Positions 7,573 through 16,278 of a DNA stretch of 64,000 bases are shown here, one piece after another (position 1 is the stretch's first letter; each line of letters begins with the position of its first letter). This stretch comes from Palsa-461 sp963768185 (GTDB lineage Bacteria > Actinomycetota > Acidimicrobiia > Acidimicrobiales > RAAP-2). The stretch spans positions 496,001 to 560,000 of the forward strand of contig CAVYGS010000001.1 of the NCBI GenBank assembly GCA_963768185.1, given 5' to 3'. The notes beneath the pieces were generated by a model that had not been told where the DNA came from, did not search any database, and worked only from the letters and a program-made list of their open reading frames with translations. Both the position numbers and the translations under genes were made by a program.

Positions 7573-8884
7573 GGGCACGCCGGGGCGGCGGTGGCGGCCG
7601 CCTGGGAGGCGGCGGGGGGATGGGCAGGCCAATCAGCTTGGCCAACTCGGGCACGGCACCGGCGGCCTTGCGTGCGGCGCTCTTGGCCTCCTCGGAGGCA
7701 GGGATCCCCGCAGGCTTCACCGTCCGGCGGACCGGCGACTCGAGCACCGCGGCCAGCAGCGCCAGCCACTCCTCCGAGGGGATCTCGGCCGTCATGGCGG
7801 TCCCGGCCGCCTGGGCCAGGCGCACTGCGAGCTCGGCCGGGCACCGGGTGGCGACCTCGGGTGGACGGGCCGAGACCGTCAGGGCCTCGAGCACCCGCCC
7901 CGAGTCGATCGCGGAATCGATCCGCCGCTGCCACTCGTCGCGCAGCGCGGTCACCCGCTCGTTCAGGCTGTCCTGCAACGACTTGGCGAGTGCTCGGGCC
8001 TCGTCGTCCAAGGACACGGTGCGAGACGAGGTGACCACCGCGCGCAGTTCGCGCAGGCGCATCGACTTGCCAGCGGTCTGTGCCGCGTTGGCGCGGTCCT
8101 TCCAGGAGGCCAGGTTGATCAGAGGCAACAACTCCTCGGCCATGGCCATCAGGGCATCGGTGGACGCCGGCGGCTGGCCAGCCGCCTTGGCGGCGGTGTT
8201 CTGGTCGTTGATCGCCTGACGCACGGCCGGGATCCCGCCGCGGAGCAACTGCTCGGCGACGGGGATCTGCTCGGGGCGTAGCGTGGCCAGCGCTGCGTTG
8301 CGATGCACGGCGGCGACCGTCGGACGCAAGTCGCGCCGACCGGTGGGTCGCTCGGGACGCTGCCCCCGAGGCTCGGCGCCGTCGCGGGCGGTGGGGCGGC
8401 GGGTGTCCCGACGTTCGTCGTCACGGCCCCGTCGAGGCCCGTCTCCGTCTCGCCTCGGCCCGCGCTCAGCGGCGGGGCGTTCGTCGCGTCCCGGTCGAGC
8501 GTCGCGTCCCGGTCGAGCGTCGCGTCCCGGTCGAGCGTCGCGCCGGGGGCCCCGCTCACGGTCCTCGCCATCGCGATCGCGCATCCGGGACCCGCGGGCG
8601 AGTGAGATCACGACGCCGGGCTCCTGGCCCGGCGCCCCCAGTACCTCGATCCGCTGCATGCCATTGTCGGCCCTGCGCACCGGTCTCGGGCCAGCGATCG
8701 CGATCACCTCGACGCCGTCGAGGCCGGTTTCGATCTCGGCGCGCACGACATCGCCGACCTTGCCGCCCGAAGGCACGAGGTCAGCGGTCAGCGTTCCGCG
8801 GGGCTGGCGTGCACCGGCCGCCCGCCATGTCCACGAACCGTCGGAGCCCTGGCTGGTCAGCTCGATGTCTGTGTAACGAGACAT
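7532..8884 (-). CDS. Conserved protein with Arg-rich repeat linker, RNA-binding candidate
   Basis: About 450 residues from ATG 8884 (a GTG four codons upstream at 8896 is possible). Three regions are visible: an N-terminal domain of about 90 residues (SRYTDIELTSQGSDGSWTWR...VGDVVRAEIETGLDGVEVIAI) that looks like a small beta-barrel; a strongly basic, low-complexity linker (about 100-190) with DARPGR repeats; and a helical domain of about 200 residues ending in a Pro-rich tail. The basic linker and barrel suggest nucleic-acid binding, but this is inference. It is convergent with the acetyltransferase and overlaps it by 41 bases. Confidence 0.65.
   Translation of the reverse strand: MSRYTDIELTSQGSDGSWTWRAAGARQPRGTLTADLVPSGGKVGDVVRAEIETGLDGVEVIAIAGPRPVRRADNGMQRIEVLGAPGQEPGVVISLARGSRMRDRDGEDRERGPRRDARPGRDARPGRDARPGRDERPAAERGPRRDGDGPRRGRDDERRDTRRPTARDGAEPRGQRPERPTGRRDLRPTVAAVHRNAALATLRPEQIPVAEQLLRGGIPAVRQAINDQNTAAKAAGQPPASTDALMAMAEELLPLINLASWKDRANAAQTAGKSMRLRELRAVVTSSRTVSLDDEARALAKSLQDSLNERVTALRDEWQRRIDSAIDSGRVLEALTVSARPPEVATRCPAELAVRLAQAAGTAMTAEIPSEEWLALLAAVLESPVRRTVKPAGIPASEEAKSAARKAAGAVPELAKLIGLPIPPPPPRRPPPPPRRALSPVSGGGSAAAP
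8483..8536 (-). repeat. Three perfect 18-bp tandem repeats inside the gene
   Basis: The unit GTCGCGTCCCGGTCGAGC (plus strand) occurs three times without mismatch at 8483-8500, 8501-8518 and 8519-8536. It encodes DARPGR repeats in the basic linker of the protein at 7532-8884. Copy number may vary between strains by slippage. Confidence 0.9.
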
Positions 8885-9013
8885 TCGGTTGCCCACGCTA
8901 CCAAGACCCCGGCGAGCGGCCGAAAGGGGACGGTGGTGGCCGCCATTAGGCCATTCGTCCTCCTCTCACTCGTGGTTGTCCTTACAGCCCGCGAGCCCGG
9001 TTCTGGTGCGTGG

Positions 9014-9067
9014 GGAGCTGTGTGCAGGCGCAACGGACCGAGGAAGACGGAGGAGTCGGCACACCTT
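9014..9067 (+). repeat. Left copy of 54-bp direct repeat flanking the IS21 element
   Basis: These 54 bases (starting GGAGCTGTGTGCAGG, ending GGCACACCTT) are identical to 11693-11746. The left copy abuts the left IS end at 9068; the right copy begins 6 bases after the right end at 11686. This is far longer than the 4-8 bp target duplication of IS21 elements. Confidence 0.9.
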
Positions 9068-11686
9068 TGTCGTTTGCCAGCCACATGGGACCAGCTAGCC
9101 ACCGGTTTTGCCAGTGGCATGGGACCACCCTGTTTGCCAGTTATGGGACCACCCTGAGGGTCCACCTCCGCCGGCCGAAGAGACATTCGGCTGGGCCTCT
9201 GATGCCGAGGCGGAGGAGGCCCCATGGCGTTCAGGGAGGTCACCGTGGTCCAGGTCAAAGAGGCGCTCCGGCGCTGGTTGCGCGGTGAGGGCGAGCGCAC
9301 CATCGCCCGGGGGGTGGGCATCGATCGCAAGACCGCCCGGCGCTACATCGCCGCCGCGATGGAGGTCGGCCTCGAGCGCTCTGGCGGGGAGGAACAGCTT
9401 ACCGACGAGCTGATCGGCCAGCTGGTCGAGCGAGTGCGCCCGCACCGGCCAGATGGTCACGGTGCGGCGTGGCGGACGCTGCTGGGCGAAGAGCAGCGGA
9501 TCACCGCCTGGGTGAAAGACGACCTCACCGTCACGAAGATCGGGATTCTCCTCGAACGACGCGGCATCGTCGTCCCACCCCGGACCCTGGCCCGCTTCGC
9601 GGTGGAGCACTGCGGGGCCGGCCGGCGCAGAGTCACGGTCCGCGTCGACGACCCGGCGCCGGGAACCGAGCTTCAGGTCGACTTCGGCCGGCTCGGGCTC
9701 GTGGCCGACGGTGACAGAAGGCGCGTCTGCCACGGGCTCATCTTCACGGCCGTCTTCAGCCGCCATCAGTTCGTGTGGCCCACGTTCTCCCAGATGACCG
9801 AGGAGGTGATCCGCGGCTTCGAGGCCGCCTGGGGCTACTTCGGTGGCGTATTCCCCGTCGTGATCCCGGACAACATGAAGTCGATCGTCATCGAAGCGGA
9901 GAACACTGCTCCGCGGTTCAATGACGTCTTTGTCGAGTACGCGCAGTCGAGGGGCTTCGTCATCGACGCCGCCCGGGTGAGAACCCCGACCGACAAGCCA
10001 CGCGTCGAAAGGGTCGTGCACTACACCCAGAGGAACTTCTTCGCCGGCGAGACCTTCATCGACCTGGCGGACTGCCGGGCCCGGGCCGAGACGTGGTGCA
10101 GCACCACGGCCGGCATGCGCATCCACGGCACCACCCAGTGCCGACCGCTCGAGGCCTTCCGTGTCGAGGAGCAGCCGCTGCTGGTCGCCTTGCCCGCTGC
10201 GCGGTTCGACACGCCCAAGTGGTCGGACCCCAAGGTGCACCGTGACTTCCACGTCGAGGTGGCCAAGGCGCTCTACAGCGTCCATCACCGGCTGGTGGGC
10301 CGAACGCTTCGGGCCCGGTGCGACTCGGCCACGGTGAAGCTCTACCTGCGCGGCGAGCTGGTGAAGGTTCATCCCCGCAAACCCCCTGGTGGTCGCAGCA
10401 CCGACCCAGCCGACATGCCGACGGGCACCGAGATCTACGCCACCCGGGACGTCGAGCGACTCGGGCGCATGGCGGCCGAGCATGGTGACGCCATCGGCCG
10501 CTACGCCACCGCCATCCTCGAGGGGCCGCTGCCGTGGACCCGCATGCGCCAGGTCTACCGGCTGCTGGGCCTGGTGAAGAGGTGGGGACCGAGCCGTGTG
10601 GAGGAGGCGTGCCGACGGGCCCTCGAGGCCGAGGCGGTGGACGTGAACCTCGTCTCTCGGATGCTGGAGCGGGCCCGGGAATCGACCGAGCCCGACGCCC
10701 GGCCCGAGCCGGTCGTCATCCAGGGCCGCTTCGCCCGTGATCCGTCGGAGTTTCGCGGTGAAAGAGGCGGGACGATGAACGCACCGACCCCCACCGTGTC
10801 TCCCGAACTGAAGGTCCTCATGCGACGCTTGAAGCTCGGTCGACTGATCGACACGCTTCCCGAACGCCTGGCGCTGGCCCGCAGCCACGGCCTCGGGCAC
10901 ACAGAGTTCTTGGAGCAGCTGTTCTCAGACGAGGTGCAACGGCGAGACAGCGATTCGGCCGGGCTCAGAGCGCACAAGGCGAGATTGGATCCGACGATGA
11001 CGCTCGAGGCGTGGGACGAGGAGGCCAAGATCACCTACGACCGGGCCGTGTGGTCAGAACTCGTCTCGATGCGATTCGTGGAGCACGCCCGCAACGCTTT
11101 CATCCTCGGCCCGGTCGGCGTGGGCAAGACCTTCATGGCCACCGCCCTCGGACACATCGCCTGTCGGAGGCGCATCAGCGTGCACTTCGAACGCGCCGAC
11201 AAGCTACATAAGCGACTGAAGGCGGCGCGTCTCGACGCCAGCTTCGACGTCGAGATGCGCAAGCTCATCGGTGTGGAGCTCCTCATCGTCGATGACTTCG
11301 CACTGAGCACCCTTGATGCCACGGAGACGGCCGACATCTACGAGCTGTGCGTCGAGCGGCACCACGTCGGCGCCACCGTTCTCACGTCCAATCGCGACCC
11401 CAGTGAATGGCTGGCCGTGATGGCCGATCCGCTGCTCGCTCAGTCGGCGGTCGACCGGCTGAAGAGTGCGGCCTGGGAGCTCATCATCGAGGGCGAGTCC
11501 TACCGCCAACACGAGAAGCCGGTCATCGGAAAGGAGCCCACCGACCCCCGAGCACCTAGGCCCCGACGACGGCGCGTTTGACACCCACCGCCGCCCGCCG
11601 GGATCATCACGTCAGCCGGCCGAGTGGGCGCGAGGTGGTCCCATGTTGCTGGCAACGGGGTGGTCCCATGGGACTGGCAAATGACA
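9068..11686 (+). mobile_element. IS21-family insertion sequence with fused istA-istB
   Basis: The 2619-bp element has imperfect terminal inverted repeats: the left end starts TGTCGTTTGCCAGCCACATG, and the right end read inward starts TGTCATTTGCCAGTCCCATG (3 mismatches in the first 26 bases). As in other IS21 elements, the ends carry several copies of an internal motif, TTTGCCAG-N3/5-ATGGGACCA, here at 9073-9093, 9107-9127 and 9133-9151 on the left and inverted at 11636-11654 and 11661-11681 on the right. It contains one long reading frame for both IstA and IstB. No simple short target duplication is seen; 54-bp direct repeats lie outside instead. Both ends and both domains look intact, so it may be active. 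Confidence 0.92.
9224..11581 (+). CDS. IS21 transposase IstA fused in frame to ATPase IstB
   Basis: 785 residues in one uninterrupted frame. Residues 1-517 are IstA: a helix-turn-helix (about 20-45, RTIARGVGIDRKTARRY) and a DDE catalytic core with D153 (QVDFG), D216 (IPDN) and E262 (KPRVER). From residue 518 (ATG at 10775) the sequence is a complete IstB: LKVLMRRLKLGRLIDTLPER, Walker A GPVGVGKT, Walker B LLIVDDFAL, and the sensor-like TVLTSNRD. Normally istA and istB are separate, adjacent or overlapping genes; here no stop lies between them. AGAGG 9 bases before the internal ATG could also allow separate IstB synthesis, which the strand-transfer mechanism would need if the fusion is not active. 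Confidence 0.92.
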   Translation: MAFREVTVVQVKEALRRWLRGEGERTIARGVGIDRKTARRYIAAAMEVGLERSGGEEQLTDELIGQLVERVRPHRPDGHGAAWRTLLGEEQRITAWVKDDLTVTKIGILLERRGIVVPPRTLARFAVEHCGAGRRRVTVRVDDPAPGTELQVDFGRLGLVADGDRRRVCHGLIFTAVFSRHQFVWPTFSQMTEEVIRGFEAAWGYFGGVFPVVIPDNMKSIVIEAENTAPRFNDVFVEYAQSRGFVIDAARVRTPTDKPRVERVVHYTQRNFFAGETFIDLADCRARAETWCSTTAGMRIHGTTQCRPLEAFRVEEQPLLVALPAARFDTPKWSDPKVHRDFHVEVAKALYSVHHRLVGRTLRARCDSATVKLYLRGELVKVHPRKPPGGRSTDPADMPTGTEIYATRDVERLGRMAAEHGDAIGRYATAILEGPLPWTRMRQVYRLLGLVKRWGPSRVEEACRRALEAEAVDVNLVSRMLERARESTEPDARPEPVVIQGRFARDPSEFRGERGGTMNAPTPTVSPELKVLMRRLKLGRLIDTLPERLALARSHGLGHTEFLEQLFSDEVQRRDSDSAGLRAHKARLDPTMTLEAWDEEAKITYDRAVWSELVSMRFVEHARNAFILGPVGVGKTFMATALGHIACRRRISVHFERADKLHKRLKAARLDASFDVEMRKLIGVELLIVDDFALSTLDATETADIYELCVERHHVGATVLTSNRDPSEWLAVMADPLLAQSAVDRLKSAAWELIIEGESYRQHEKPVIGKEPTDPRAPRPRRRRV

Positions 11687-11692
11687 GGTGGT

Positions 11693-11746
11693 GGAGCTGT
11701 GTGCAGGCGCAACGGACCGAGGAAGACGGAGGAGTCGGCACACCTT
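11693..11746 (+). repeat. Right copy of 54-bp direct repeat flanking the IS21 element
   Basis: Identical to 9014-9067. It begins after a 6-base spacer (GGTGGT) following the IS right end. The bases before the left copy (GGTGCGTGG) resemble this spacer, so the duplicated host unit may be slightly longer and imperfect. Confidence 0.9.
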
Positions 11747-11963
11747 CTGGAGCACGGTTGGCGGGAGCCATTCTGAGATTTGTCGGGTCAAACGGACCAC
11801 CAGATCACATCGACATGCCTCTTCTCTTCGGAACACATCCGACAGAAAGGGTCCGGAAACTTTCAATTCTCCGTCACTCGATCGTCGAGTAGCTATCGAA
11901 AGCAGTTCACATTGGTCCTTTAGGTTCGTCGTGACTCCCTACCCCCGAGCCAAGGAGATTCCC

Positions 11964-14330
11964 TTGCGAGTGTTTCGCATGTTGTCGCGACGAGCGCGAT
12001 TGGTTGCCGCTATGTCCGTGTGCGCAGCCGTCGTTGGGACCGTGAGCCAGGTCTCGTCACTGCCCAGCAGTGCGGCCCCACCCGGCATCCTCATTCCCGG
12101 CAACTTGCTGGTTGCCACCAGCACATATCAGAACGACCCGAACATCGTCGCCGGAGTCACCCAGCTCCCGCCCGGGTGCAGCACGGCCAAGGGCGCTCCC
12201 GACCCGTGTGGAACCGCGGTCGCGAATGGTGACTACCCGTTCGTCTTCAACAACGACTCGGTCGACGCGAGCTTCGGCGTCACCTCGGAGATCACGCTGA
12301 ACCAGCTGACACCGTTTGGCCTGCCGATCAGCAGCATCGAGGTGCCCAACAGTTCGGAATCGGGCATCACCTCGAGCAGCAACCAGATGGTCACGAGCTT
12401 CTCGTCGAAGTCCGAGCTTGCCCTCAATCTCTCGACGGATGGCAAGGACGTGACCTTCATGGGTTACAACGCCCCGGTTGACACCGCGGACGTCTCCAAC
12501 GCCAACACTCCAGGAGACATCGATCCGACCAGCCTCGATCCGGGCGCCTACTACCGCGTCGTCGGTGAACTCGGAGCGAACGGCACGTTCAACTTCACCG
12601 AGACCAACGCGTTTTCCGGCGACAACGGTCGCGCTGCCATCTTGAACGACGAGCCCGGGGCAGGCCTGTTCTACGCCGCCGGCAACGCAGGGAACGGCGC
12701 GAACCCCGAGCCGGCAGCGGTCGTCACGGGCGCCGGCGCCCAGTTGGTCCAGCCGTCCACATCCCCAGAGTCCGCTCAGAGCCCCGGCCAGCCAACTCCG
12801 GTCGGAAGCTTCAGTGTCACTCAGCTCGGAGACGCGCCGGACAAGGTCGCTAAAGACGACAACTACCGCGGGATCGCCACGTACAACAACGTCTTGTATT
12901 ACACGAAGGGCAGCGGCAGCAACGGCGTCGACACGGTCTATTTCGTCGACCCCACCGGCAAGGCCTGCACCACGACTGGTGTGGGGCTTCCCGAGCCCGG
13001 CGCGTCGTTGCCCACGACCTCGTCGTTCACCTACGACCCGACGGCCGGAGGCACGATCACCAAGAAGGGCGTCACCACGGACAATCCGGGACTCGAGCCA
13101 CAGAACATGTGCATCCTGAACGGGTTCCCGACCTCTCTGGCCGCAAACGCCAACGATGCGACTGACTATCCCTTCGGCATCTGGTTCGCCAACCCGACGA
13201 CGCTCTACGTCGCCGACGAGGGAGCCGGCGACAACACGAACACCACGTCGAGCTCCACCTCCAATGGTCTCTACGGCGCGGCGGCGGCATCGACGACCGC
13301 CGGCTTGCAGAAGTGGGTGTTCGACAGCTCGACCAAGCAGTGGAACCTCGCCTACACCCTCCAGTCGGGCCTCAACCTCGGCGTGCCCTACACCGTCCCT
13401 GGATACCCCACCGGACTCAACAACGGTCCGGATGGGACCGGACTTCCGTGGGCGCCCGCGACCGACGGCCTGCGCAACTTGACCGGTGAAGTCAACCCCG
13501 ACGGAACGGTGACGATCTGGGCAGAGACCTCGACGGTGAGCGGGAGTGGGGACCAAGGTGCGGATCCCAATGCCCTGATGTCGATCACCGACGACCTGAA
13601 CGCCACGTCGCTGCCGAAGGATGAGACCTTCCACACCGTGGTGCCGCCGACCAACGAGACGGTGGTGCGGGGAGTCTCGTTCACGCCAGGCACGAACTCA
13701 TCGGCAATCGGGAACGTGAACTGCACCGGGAACACCTACAGCGACATCACGATCCCAGGAAACGTCACGGTTCCCTTCGGGAGCACCTGCACGCTCGTGA
13801 ACGTCACCGTCGACGGCAACGTCCAGGTCCTCAACGGCGGCAGTCTGCTCGACACGGCGTCGACGATCGGCGGCAACCTGCAAGCGATTAATGCCGCCTG
13901 GGTCGATGTCCGTGGCGGTGCCATCCATGGCAACCTCCAGGTTCAAGGAACAACCGGCTCGCCGATGGTCGGTGACGCCTCGACAGCCAACGACCTCTGC
14001 GGCGCCGCAGTGACTGGGAACGTTCAGGTGCAAAACAACGGTCCCGGCGCACCGTTTGATGTCGGGGCGACGCCGGACTGTGCCACGCCGCTCTCGATCG
14101 GCGGAAACTTGCAGGTCCAGAATAACGCCGGCGAAGTGTCAATCGGCCCAGCCGGAGATGGCGACGGAAACGCCGTGCACGGCAACATCCAGGTCAACAA
14201 CAACACCGGTGGTGGTTCGCTGCGAGACAACTCAGCAGACGGTAACTGTCAGCTGCAAAACGACACGCCGGGGATCGTAGGAGCCGGCAACACCGCGAAG
14301 GGCAATAACTCTTGCAACGTCACAGCATGA
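11964..14330 (+). CDS. Large secreted protein with C-terminal GN-(V/L)-QVQNN repeats
   Basis: 788 residues from TTG 11964, chosen because AAGGAG lies 6 bases upstream and a signal peptide follows directly (MLSRRARLVAAMSVCAAVVGTVSQVSSLPSSAAP). The frame is open further upstream, but that part is not protein-like. The central 500 residues are rich in Asn, Thr, Ser, Gly and Asp and look like an extracellular beta-propeller or lectin-like fold. The last 200 residues repeat a short motif (DGNVQVLNGG, GGNLQAINAA, HGNLQVQGTT, TGNVQVQNNG, GGNLQVQNNA, HGNIQVNNNT), suggesting a parallel beta-helix. No anchor or catalytic motif is seen. It lies between two mobile elements (IS21 on the left, ISAzo13 remnant 4 bases after the stop). 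Its GC is lower at wobble sites than neighbours, consistent with transfer or with secreted-protein composition. Confidence 0.8.
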   Translation: MRVFRMLSRRARLVAAMSVCAAVVGTVSQVSSLPSSAAPPGILIPGNLLVATSTYQNDPNIVAGVTQLPPGCSTAKGAPDPCGTAVANGDYPFVFNNDSVDASFGVTSEITLNQLTPFGLPISSIEVPNSSESGITSSSNQMVTSFSSKSELALNLSTDGKDVTFMGYNAPVDTADVSNANTPGDIDPTSLDPGAYYRVVGELGANGTFNFTETNAFSGDNGRAAILNDEPGAGLFYAAGNAGNGANPEPAAVVTGAGAQLVQPSTSPESAQSPGQPTPVGSFSVTQLGDAPDKVAKDDNYRGIATYNNVLYYTKGSGSNGVDTVYFVDPTGKACTTTGVGLPEPGASLPTTSSFTYDPTAGGTITKKGVTTDNPGLEPQNMCILNGFPTSLAANANDATDYPFGIWFANPTTLYVADEGAGDNTNTTSSSTSNGLYGAAAASTTAGLQKWVFDSSTKQWNLAYTLQSGLNLGVPYTVPGYPTGLNNGPDGTGLPWAPATDGLRNLTGEVNPDGTVTIWAETSTVSGSGDQGADPNALMSITDDLNATSLPKDETFHTVVPPTNETVVRGVSFTPGTNSSAIGNVNCTGNTYSDITIPGNVTVPFGSTCTLVNVTVDGNVQVLNGGSLLDTASTIGGNLQAINAAWVDVRGGAIHGNLQVQGTTGSPMVGDASTANDLCGAAVTGNVQVQNNGPGAPFDVGATPDCATPLSIGGNLQVQNNAGEVSIGPAGDGDGNAVHGNIQVNNNTGGGSLRDNSADGNCQLQNDTPGIVGAGNTAKGNNSCNVTA

Positions 14331-14333
14331 CCA

Positions 14334-15177
14334 CTTAGGGTCCGGAAACGGCGCCCCGCGTGGCGCCGCCGCGCGGGGGCGCGGAGAGGGGTAGACCAAG
14401 CAGAAGGAGGGCGCCCAGCACGTGGACCGCGACGCCCAGTTCGCCTACATCAACGACACGGCGGGACGGTTCTGCTCCGAAGGCCAGCCGGTCATCAGCG
14501 TCGACGCCAAGAAGAAGGAGCTGGTCGGCGAGTACTCCAACGCTGGTCAGGAGTACCAGCCGGCCAAGAAGCCCACTCGCACCCAGGTCCACGACTTCAT
14601 CGACCCCGAGATGGGAAAGGCCATCCCCTACGGCGTCTACGACTTGGGTGCCGACGAAGGCTGGGTCTCGGTCGGCAACGATGCCGACACGGCCGGCTTC
14701 GCCGTGGCCAGCATCGGCCGGTGGTGGGCTCAGATGGGCAGGCACCGTTACCCCGACGCCACCAAGCTGCTCGTCTGTGCCGACGCCGGGGGTTCGAACG
14801 GCTATCGCCTTCGGGCCTGGAAGGTCGAACTGGCCAAGCTGGCGGCTGACACCGGGCTTGAGATCACCGTTTGCCACTTCCCGCCGGGGACCTCCAAGTG
14901 GAACAAGATCGAGCACCGCATGTTCAGCTTCATCACCATGAACTGGAGAGGGCGCCCCCTCACCTCTTATCGCGTCGTTGTCCAGCTCATCGCCAACACC
15001 ACGACCAAGAAGGGTCTCAAGATCAACGCCGAGCTCGACGAGGGCTACTACCCGACCGGAGTCAAGATCACCAACAAGGAGTTGGCCGCCGTCCCTCTCA
15101 CCCGCCATGAGTTCCACGGTGACTGGAACTACACCGTGCATTCCCAACCGCTCAACTAATTTTCGCGGGGCCCTTAG
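14334..15177 (+). mobile_element. Internally deleted ISAzo13-family element
   Basis: The left end CTTAGGGTCCGGAAA (14334-14348) and the right end (inward: CTAAGGGCCCCGCGAAAA, from 15177) are imperfect inverted repeats. Between them lies only the C-terminal half of an ISAzo13-type transposase. The left end joins directly to the transposase interior within about 60 bases, so roughly half the element is missing. It could be mobilised only in trans. A second copy of the end-like sequence CGGGGCCCTTAG occurs at 15299-15310, over the stop codon of the lipase gene, so the exact right boundary is uncertain. Confidence 0.65.
14395..15159 (+). pseudogene. ISAzo13-family transposase, N-terminal half deleted
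   Basis: The frame opens after a TAG at 14392-14394 and reads TKQKEGAQHVDRDAQFAYIN, a clear continuation of the ISAzo13 consensus (KTKEG-Q-H-DRDAQF), followed by VISVDAKKKELVGEY, VHDFIDPEMGKAIPYGVYD, ADAGGSNGYRLRAWKVEL, CHFPPGTSKWNKIEHR and the end FHGDWNYTVH. The acidic residues of the DDE core (V-D-A-K, A-D-A-G-G, I-E-H-R) are present, but the whole N-terminal DNA-binding half is absent. About 255 residues remain of roughly 400-550. The GTG at 14422 is only the first possible start in the fragment. Confidence 0.85.
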
Positions 15178-15200
15178 CGAGTCTCTTCCCTGAATTCAAC

Positions 15201-15240
15201 GATGGGGTTGCTCAGCGATTCGTCGCTGGGCAACCCCATC
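15201..15240. terminator. Long hairpin with TTCG tetraloop between convergent genes
   Basis: GATGGGGTTGC pairs with GCAACCCCATC, then a T-G wobble, then CAGCGA pairs with TCGCTG, closing on the tetraloop TTCG. That is 18 base pairs with one wobble. It lies between the transposase remnant and the convergent lipase gene. No T-run follows on either strand, so it is a factor-assisted terminator at best; it may also belong to a mobile element end. Confidence 0.5.
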
Positions 15241-15306
15241 TGTTGTTCGAGAGACTGATCGGTGCCGTCGAGGGCCGCGTATTCGAGGGCGGGTACCTCG
15301 GGGCCC

Positions 15307-16278
15307 TTAGGCGGAGGAGATGACCGGCGCCACCGGGACGCACGGCACCGGTTGCGCGGTTGCCGGATCGAGCGCATTCAGGACATCCTGTGCGGCCACG
15401 GGGTCCGCGGCGAGCGCGACATGGTCCGCGAAGTCGAGCGAGCACTGGTCCTGCACGACGATGTTGGTGGAATTGGGCGCGACGACCATGCCGTTGGTGT
15501 AGGGCACCACGAGCTCGTCGTAGCGGGTCATGATCTGCGTGTAGACGACGCCGGGGACCGCCACCCCGCCCGCATCGAGCTGCTCGATGAACGACGAGTC
15601 CGGTGCGAACTCGGCACAGGACTGGCACGCCTGTGCGACCGCCGCCTCCTCGGCCGACGAGCCACCGAAGGCTGTGAGCAGCTCGTCGATCACCGCCGCC
15701 CCGATGGCGGTGTCGGTGCCGTGCACGACCGGGGCCAGGCCGACCATGCGGGCCACCTTCGTCGCCCCACCGTCGAACTTGATGTACCAATACGGCATCG
15801 TCGCCCCTTCGGAGTGGCCCACGATGTCCACCTTCGACGCGCCGGTGGCCGCCAAGACCTGGTCGACGAAACCGGAGAGCACCTCGGCGCTCTGCTCCAT
15901 CGGGGCCAGGCCGCCGACGTTGTCCAGCGGAGCCTGCGTCGAGAGGTCGTTGCCGTAGGTGAGGGTGAAGACGCAGTAGCCGTTGTCAGCGAGCAGCGGG
16001 CCATAGGTCTGCCAGTTGTCCGTCTCGTTCGCGAACAGGCCGTGAACCAGGATCACCGGGTACGGGTCTGCCGCAGAAGGCCGACAAGACCAGTTGTTGG
16101 CCCCCGGCGGGGGAGTGTTCGGCCCCGACGGCGACGCGAGGATGTCGGCAGTGAAGGTGTAGGGGACTGGGTAGTTCGGAGCGGAGGAGGCCGCCGCGAC
16201 GCCGGGGCCGAGCACGAGCCCTGCCCCAGCAGCCAACGCGACCACCATCACCTGCAACCGTGCGAATCGTGTCTGCAT
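15307..16278 (-). CDS. Secreted lipase-like alpha/beta hydrolase
   Basis: About 323 residues from ATG 16278. The GTG at 16311 would add 11 residues before the signal peptide, so the ATG is preferred. A signal peptide (MQTRFARLQVMVVALAAGAGLVLGPGVAAA) is followed by the oxyanion-hole motif PVILVHGLFANE, the nucleophile elbow V-G-H-S-E-G, and probable acid and base residues further on (an Asp in the SSFIEQLDAGG region; DFADHVAL near the end). This matches the triacylglycerol lipase/EstA-like family that hydrolyses lipid esters outside the cell. Six cysteines after the signal suggest disulphides. It is convergent with the IS remnant; no partner gene is adjacent. Confidence 0.85.
   Translation of the reverse strand: MQTRFARLQVMVVALAAGAGLVLGPGVAAASSAPNYPVPYTFTADILASPSGPNTPPPGANNWSCRPSAADPYPVILVHGLFANETDNWQTYGPLLADNGYCVFTLTYGNDLSTQAPLDNVGGLAPMEQSAEVLSGFVDQVLAATGASKVDIVGHSEGATMPYWYIKFDGGATKVARMVGLAPVVHGTDTAIGAAVIDELLTAFGGSSAEEAAVAQACQSCAEFAPDSSFIEQLDAGGVAVPGVVYTQIMTRYDELVVPYTNGMVVAPNSTNIVVQDQCSLDFADHVALAADPVAAQDVLNALDPATAQPVPCVPVAPVISSA

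Noticed and set aside
9095..10900. 601-codon minus-strand frame opposite IstA
   Set aside because: It is the antisense of the strongly supported transposase gene and has no domain similarity.
11848..14349. 13-bp repeat AGGGTCCGGAAAC at 11848-11860 and 14337-14349 bracketing the secreted protein gene
   Set aside because: Exact 13-bp repeats are expected by chance many times in a 64-kb window, and no inverted or terminal structure supports a transposable unit.
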